A stretch of DNA of 64,000 nt from Anaeromicropila herbilytica. Lineage in GTDB: Bacteria > Bacillota > Clostridia > Lachnospirales > Lachnospiraceae. The stretch lies in contig NZ_AP024169.1 of NCBI RefSeq assembly GCF_016591975.1, forward strand, positions 2,953,001 through 3,017,000. The letters run 5' to 3'. Below, piece by piece: positions 60,699-64,000 of the stretch; the first letter of the stretch is position 1, and the number at the start of each line of letters is the position of its first letter. The notes below the pieces were generated by a model. That model searched no databases and was not told the DNA's origin. It was given only the letters and a program-made list of their open reading frames with translations. The translations under genes were made by a program, and so were the position numbers.

Positions 60699-61277
60699 AT
60701 GGTAGTTGCTATCTTAGCACTTCAAGGTGCTTTTATTGAACACGAACAAACACTCCATAATATGGGGATTGAAACGATCCAGATAAGAAAAAAAACTGAT
60801 CTTGATACCCCATTTGATGGACTTATTCTCCCAGGTGGAGAAAGTACTGTAATGGGTAAGCTTTTAAAAGAACTTGACCTATTTGATATCATAAAAAATA
60901 AGATTGAAGATGGGTTACCAGTCTTTGGAACCTGTGCTGGATTAATCCTTCTTGCTTCACACATTGTTGACGATAACACTGTGCACTTTGGCACTCTTCC
61001 TGCAACCGTTGTTAGAAATGCATATGGTAGACAATTAGGTAGCTTCTATACGGAAGGCAATGTAGAAGGATTAGGACAAATACCAATGAAATTTATTAGG
61101 GCTCCTTATGTAAAATCCGTCGATGATCATACAAAAGTGTTATCTATCGTAGATGAAAAAATAGTTGCAATTCAATATAAGAACCAACTTGGTGTAGCCT
61201 TTCATCCTGAATTAACTGATAATCATCAGATTCATCAATATTTTATAGATATCATTAATCAATATACAGTAGCCTAA
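60699..61277 (+). CDS. pdxT: Pyridoxal 5'-phosphate synthase glutaminase subunit PdxT
   Basis: Hydrolyses glutamine and channels ammonia to PdxS. It is a class I amidotransferase with the nucleophile Cys in FGTCAGLILL and the His-Glu pair in AFHPELTDN. LPGGESTVMGKLL and GSFYTEGNV are family-typical. I prefer ATG 60699 (MVVAILALQGAF), which matches the usual N-terminus. An ATG at 60687 is only 1 base from AAAGG, too close for initiation. About 192 residues. Confidence 0.95.
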   Translation: MVVAILALQGAFIEHEQTLHNMGIETIQIRKKTDLDTPFDGLILPGGESTVMGKLLKELDLFDIIKNKIEDGLPVFGTCAGLILLASHIVDDNTVHFGTLPATVVRNAYGRQLGSFYTEGNVEGLGQIPMKFIRAPYVKSVDDHTKVLSIVDEKIVAIQYKNQLGVAFHPELTDNHQIHQYFIDIINQYTVA

Positions 61278-61289
61278 TTTGAACACAAA

Positions 61290-61364
61290 TAGAGGCCTAA
61301 TGAAGTATAAGTCAAATAGTTAGCATAATAATTTGCTGTTTGACATCATTTCATTAGACCTCTT
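61290..61364. terminator. Branched bidirectional terminator between pdxT and the PAP2 gene
   Basis: AGAGGCCTAATGA (61291-61303) pairs with TCATTAGACCTCTT (61351-61364). Within it GTCAAA...AGCA pairs with TGCT..TTTGAC. The plus exit is TTTTATT. It serves pdxST and, in reverse, the PAP2 gene whose stop lies 18 bases further. Confidence 0.75.
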
Positions 61365-61381
61365 TTATTAACTTGTAATAC

Positions 61382-61921
61382 CTAATCTTTCTTACTAAGG
61401 AATCGATACATATAATAGATAGATTGGCTTCCTAATATTCCAATCATGCCTCCAATAACTACATCACTTGGATAATGTACTCCTACATATATTCTAGAAT
61501 ATCCAATTATTGAAGCTAGTAAGATAGAAAACCTAGCTATTTTGCCGTGTAAAAAACGAATATAGATCCCAGCTGCTGCAAATGAACCACAGGTATGACC
61601 TGAGGGAAATGAATAATCTTTTGGTTTCTTCACCAATTCTTCGATATCTTCATACTGATTAAATGGTCTTTTTCTATGTACTACATTTTTTATTATTATA
61701 TTATTTACTAAATAACATAGGATTAATGATATAAAAGAGAGAATTGCTACTTTTCTTGTCTTTCTGGATAGTAACAAACCTCCAGATATCAGAAGCCATA
61801 CGCCACCGTAATCTCCCAGCATGGTTATGAACTTCATAAGATAATTAAGTTTACGAAGTCTAATTTTATTCTGTGTAAAGAGTAGGATGAACCGATCGAT
61901 TTTTTCTATCTTTGCTAACAT
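61382..61921 (-). CDS. PAP2-family membrane phosphatase
   Basis: A 179-residue membrane protein. The three acid-phosphatase motifs are KNVVHRKRPF (KxxxxxxRP), SFPSGHTCGSF (PSGH) and SRIYVGVHYPSDVV (SRxxxxxHxxxD). About five helices are expected. Likely role: dephosphorylation of undecaprenyl pyrophosphate or another lipid phosphate at the membrane. It stands alone. The presence of a cis-prenyltransferase elsewhere in the window is not a positional link. Confidence 0.88.
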   Translation of the reverse strand: MLAKIEKIDRFILLFTQNKIRLRKLNYLMKFITMLGDYGGVWLLISGGLLLSRKTRKVAILSFISLILCYLVNNIIIKNVVHRKRPFNQYEDIEELVKKPKDYSFPSGHTCGSFAAAGIYIRFLHGKIARFSILLASIIGYSRIYVGVHYPSDVVIGGMIGILGSQSIYYMYRFLSKKD

Positions 61922-62040
61922 TCATTCCCTCCATATTCTAATCAAGCTTATACATTTATTTTCGTATTCATAATTCTATATGATCTGTCTGAAATGAACA
62001 GTGACATCAACGTTTCACCATAAAAATGTCGCTTAAATAT

Positions 62041-62080
62041 ACTTAACCATTTATAATTGGTTTATTATAAATGGTTAAGT
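62041..62080 (-). terminator. Palindromic hairpin downstream of mutS
   Basis: ACTTAACCATTTATAA (62041-62056) pairs perfectly with TTATAAATGGTTAAGT (62065-62080), loop 8 bases, 56 bases after the mutS stop. It is AT-rich and the following T-tract is short, so termination strength is uncertain. Confidence 0.6.
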
Positions 62081-62135
62081 TAATGATTAGAGTATGCTAA
62101 AGCATAACTATCACATATTAAATTTAAATATATAA

Positions 62136-64000
62136 TTAAATCTGCTCTTTAATCCTTCTTTGCATCATATATAATTTATTCATTGCATCCATTGGTGTCA
62201 TATTAGAGATATCTAGTTCTCTTAATTCTAATACAATCTCATCCACAGATTGATTGACCGAGAACAATGACATCTGATTTAGATCCAATTCTGATTTTTT
62301 ACTTTTTACTAATGAATGATTAGAATGTATAGCATCCTTATTAGTTATGCTTTCATTCATAATATTATATGAATGAGATGTCATATAGTTACCATCTAAT
62401 TGTGATGACATGCTCTCACAATTAGATGCATTTTCTCCTAATGTTACGTTTATGCTTTCCATTGAAGATTCTATATTTTCAGAAAGTTTATTGTTCGTTT
62501 CATTCAAATCTTTTTTCACATCAATACATTTTGTTTGAATTGTAATATCATGCTCATTTAATTCATTTGCAATCTGTCTCGCTCTTTTTAGTACTGTCTC
62601 TGGTACACCAGCTAACTTAGCAACCTGAATACCATAACTCTTATCAGCGCCACCTTGTACAATCTTACGAAGAAAAACAATGTCATCGCCTTGTTCTTTT
62701 ACAGCGATACAGTAGTTATTTACACTGTCAAGTTTACCTTCTAATTCGGTCAATTCATGATAATGAGTAGCAAATAAAGTCTTCGCTCCTAGTAATCTTG
62801 GATTACTGATATGTTCCACTACTGCCCATGCAATACTTAGTCCATCAAAGGTACTCGTTCCTCTTCCAATCTCATCCAATATTAAAAGACTATCTTTTGT
62901 TGCATTACGCAGAATATTTGCAACCTCTGTCATTTCAACCATGAAAGTACTTTGGCCTGATGCAAGGTCATCACTCGCACCAACTCTAGTAAAGATACGA
63001 TCCACGATTCCAATATTTGCCGATGCTGCTGGAACAAAACTTCCAAGCTGTGCCATCAATACAATCAAAGCAGTCTGACGCATATAAGTAGACTTTCCTG
63101 CCATATTTGGTCCAGTAATAATGGAAACTCTATTCTTATCATTATTCAGATACGTATCATTCGAAACAAATAAATCATTTGATATCATTTTCTCAACTAC
63201 TGGATGTCTACCATCTTTGATATCTATAATACCCTCTTCATTTACTGTTGGTCTAACAAAATTATTATGTTCAGCAACATATGCTAAAGAAGAAAATACA
63301 TCTAATTTTGCAATTGCTTTTGCAGTGGTTTGAATTCGTAATACTTCCTTTGCAATACTTTCTCTTAATTCATTAAATAAATCATATTCTAAAGCAAATA
63401 GCTTATCTTCAGCACCAAGAATAATATCTTCTAATTCTTTTAGCTCAGGTGTTGTATATCGTTCTGCATTAGCAAGTGTCTGTTTTCTAGACCATGTGTC
63501 TGGAACTAGGTTCTGATACGAATTCGTTACTTCTAAGTAATAGCCAAATACTTTATTGTATTTAATCTTAAGATTTTTGATTCCAGTATTATCTCGTTCC
63601 TTGGCTTCAAGTTCTGCAAGCCATGTCTTTCCTTCTGTCTTCGCTTTTCTTAACTTGTCTACTTCTTCGCTATAGCCTTCTTTAATTATACCTCCTTCTT
63701 TTACTGCAATTGGAGGTTCCTCAATAATTGCTTTCTCAATTAGATCATGGATATCTTCTAATGGATCCAGATTCTTATGTATCTGCTTTAATAGATTCGA
63801 TTCCAATGGTTCTAATAGATAAGAAATATGAGGTAACATGGCAAGCGAAGACATAAATGCGACTAAATCTCTAGGGTTGGCATTCTTATAGCTAACCTTC
63901 ATAATAAGACGTTCTAGATCATATATCGGATTAAGATATTCTCGAATCTCTTCCCTCGTGATTAAATTATCATTCAACTCTTCTATCGCATCTAATCTTT
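62136..64000 (-). CDS. mutS: DNA mismatch recognition protein MutS (3' part; gene runs off window)
   Basis: The frame is open to the window edge (RLDAIEELNDNL just before 63977), so the N-terminal mismatch-recognition domain lies outside. The visible lever, clamp and ATPase parts include VFGYYLEVTNSY, Walker A ITGPNMAGKSTYMRQ, VGASDDLASGQSTFMVEM, LLILDEIGRGTSTFDG and ATHYHELTEL. After the helix-turn-helix (AKLAGVPETVLKRARQIANEL) there is an unusually long Ser/Asn/Thr-rich linker of about 90 residues, then a clamp-binding motif (QMSLF) and the C-terminal dimerisation helix. miaA and mutL follow further along the same strand. Confidence 0.95.
   Translation of the reverse strand, partial: RLDAIEELNDNLITREEIREYLNPIYDLERLIMKVSYKNANPRDLVAFMSSLAMLPHISYLLEPLESNLLKQIHKNLDPLEDIHDLIEKAIIEEPPIAVKEGGIIKEGYSEEVDKLRKAKTEGKTWLAELEAKERDNTGIKNLKIKYNKVFGYYLEVTNSYQNLVPDTWSRKQTLANAERYTTPELKELEDIILGAEDKLFALEYDLFNELRESIAKEVLRIQTTAKAIAKLDVFSSLAYVAEHNNFVRPTVNEEGIIDIKDGRHPVVEKMISNDLFVSNDTYLNNDKNRVSIITGPNMAGKSTYMRQTALIVLMAQLGSFVPAASANIGIVDRIFTRVGASDDLASGQSTFMVEMTEVANILRNATKDSLLILDEIGRGTSTFDGLSIAWAVVEHISNPRLLGAKTLFATHYHELTELEGKLDSVNNYCIAVKEQGDDIVFLRKIVQGGADKSYGIQVAKLAGVPETVLKRARQIANELNEHDITIQTKCIDVKKDLNETNNKLSENIESSMESINVTLGENASNCESMSSQLDGNYMTSHSYNIMNESITNKDAIHSNHSLVKSKKSELDLNQMSLFSVNQSVDEIVLELRELDISNMTPMDAMNKLYMMQRRIKEQI

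Overview
The window is low-GC DNA from a Gram-positive anaerobe. The evidence is AT-rich intergenic regions, strong AGGAGG-type ribosome sites (often before TTG starts), clostridial gene content (catalytic CO dehydrogenase, [NiFe]-hydrogenase maturation genes, FabV/Ter enoyl reductase, Fe-type alcohol dehydrogenase) and many intrinsic terminators. The gene set and protein style suggest Lachnospiraceae, possibly close to Lachnoclostridium (Clostridium) phytofermentans. That assignment is from memory, not from a search. Most genes lie on the minus strand. I saw no rRNA, tRNA or CRISPR array.

Layout: 0.4-1.5 kb, two overlapping flavodoxin-fold oxidoreductases. 1.7-1.9 kb, a 255-bp fold-back (MITE-like) element. 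1.9-11.6 kb (minus), a [NiFe]-hydrogenase operon reading small subunit, large subunit, maturation protease, cytochrome-b5-like protein, zinc-finger-less HypA-like protein, hypF, hypC, hypD, hypE, then gpsA; no hypB. 11.7-17.5 kb, a chemoreceptor, a LytS/LytTR-type two-component system and a chemoreceptor pseudogene. 17.8-20.2 kb, PII, ammonium transporter and a small membrane protein. 20.5-26.2 kb, an amidohydrolase-potABCD polyamine uptake operon. 26.3-34.7 kb, an orphan NifH-like reductase, a cis-prenyltransferase with an apparent ATT start, a DUF2087-type regulator, dapA, a lytic transglycosylase, ogt, an alcohol dehydrogenase, a HAM1-like pyrophosphatase and a ROK sugar kinase. 35-41.2 kb, a KimA-like potassium importer, orphan cooS, a radical SAM protein ending in a beta-clamp-type motif, and an HD-GYP protein. 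41.6-53.5 kb, two identical ISL3-family insertion sequences in direct orientation flank fabV, a MerR-methyltransferase fusion, an ArsC-like protein, a SLOG protein, a YibE/F pair, a split chromate transporter with a LysR regulator, and a cysteine-less HMA-like protein. 53.7-64 kb, two COG0523 GTPases, miaA, mutL, pdxST, a PAP2 phosphatase and the 3' part of mutS.

How the parts connect: nickel is a recurring theme (hydrogenase, HypA-like protein, CooS, and a COG0523 GTPase with a long His/Asp/Cys tract). Nitrogen and polyamine handling is grouped (amt-glnK, pot operon). Mismatch repair and tRNA modification (mutS, mutL, miaA) lie together, with pdxST divergent.

The least expected signals are non-coding. 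(i) A family of about 100-nt leaders, at four co-directional intergenic sites, shares an AAAGGA..TGCCACA loop that can pair with a downstream TTGTGGC, i.e. a predicted pseudoknot. (ii) Both ISL3 copies sit at the base of intrinsic terminator hairpins, each with a perfect 8-bp target duplication. (iii) A fold-back element family has a full copy at 1.7 kb and a short relative at 21.7 kb. Among proteins, the orphan NifH-like reductase, the degenerate HypA and cytochrome-b5-like pair in the hydrogenase operon, and the CobW fusion stand out.
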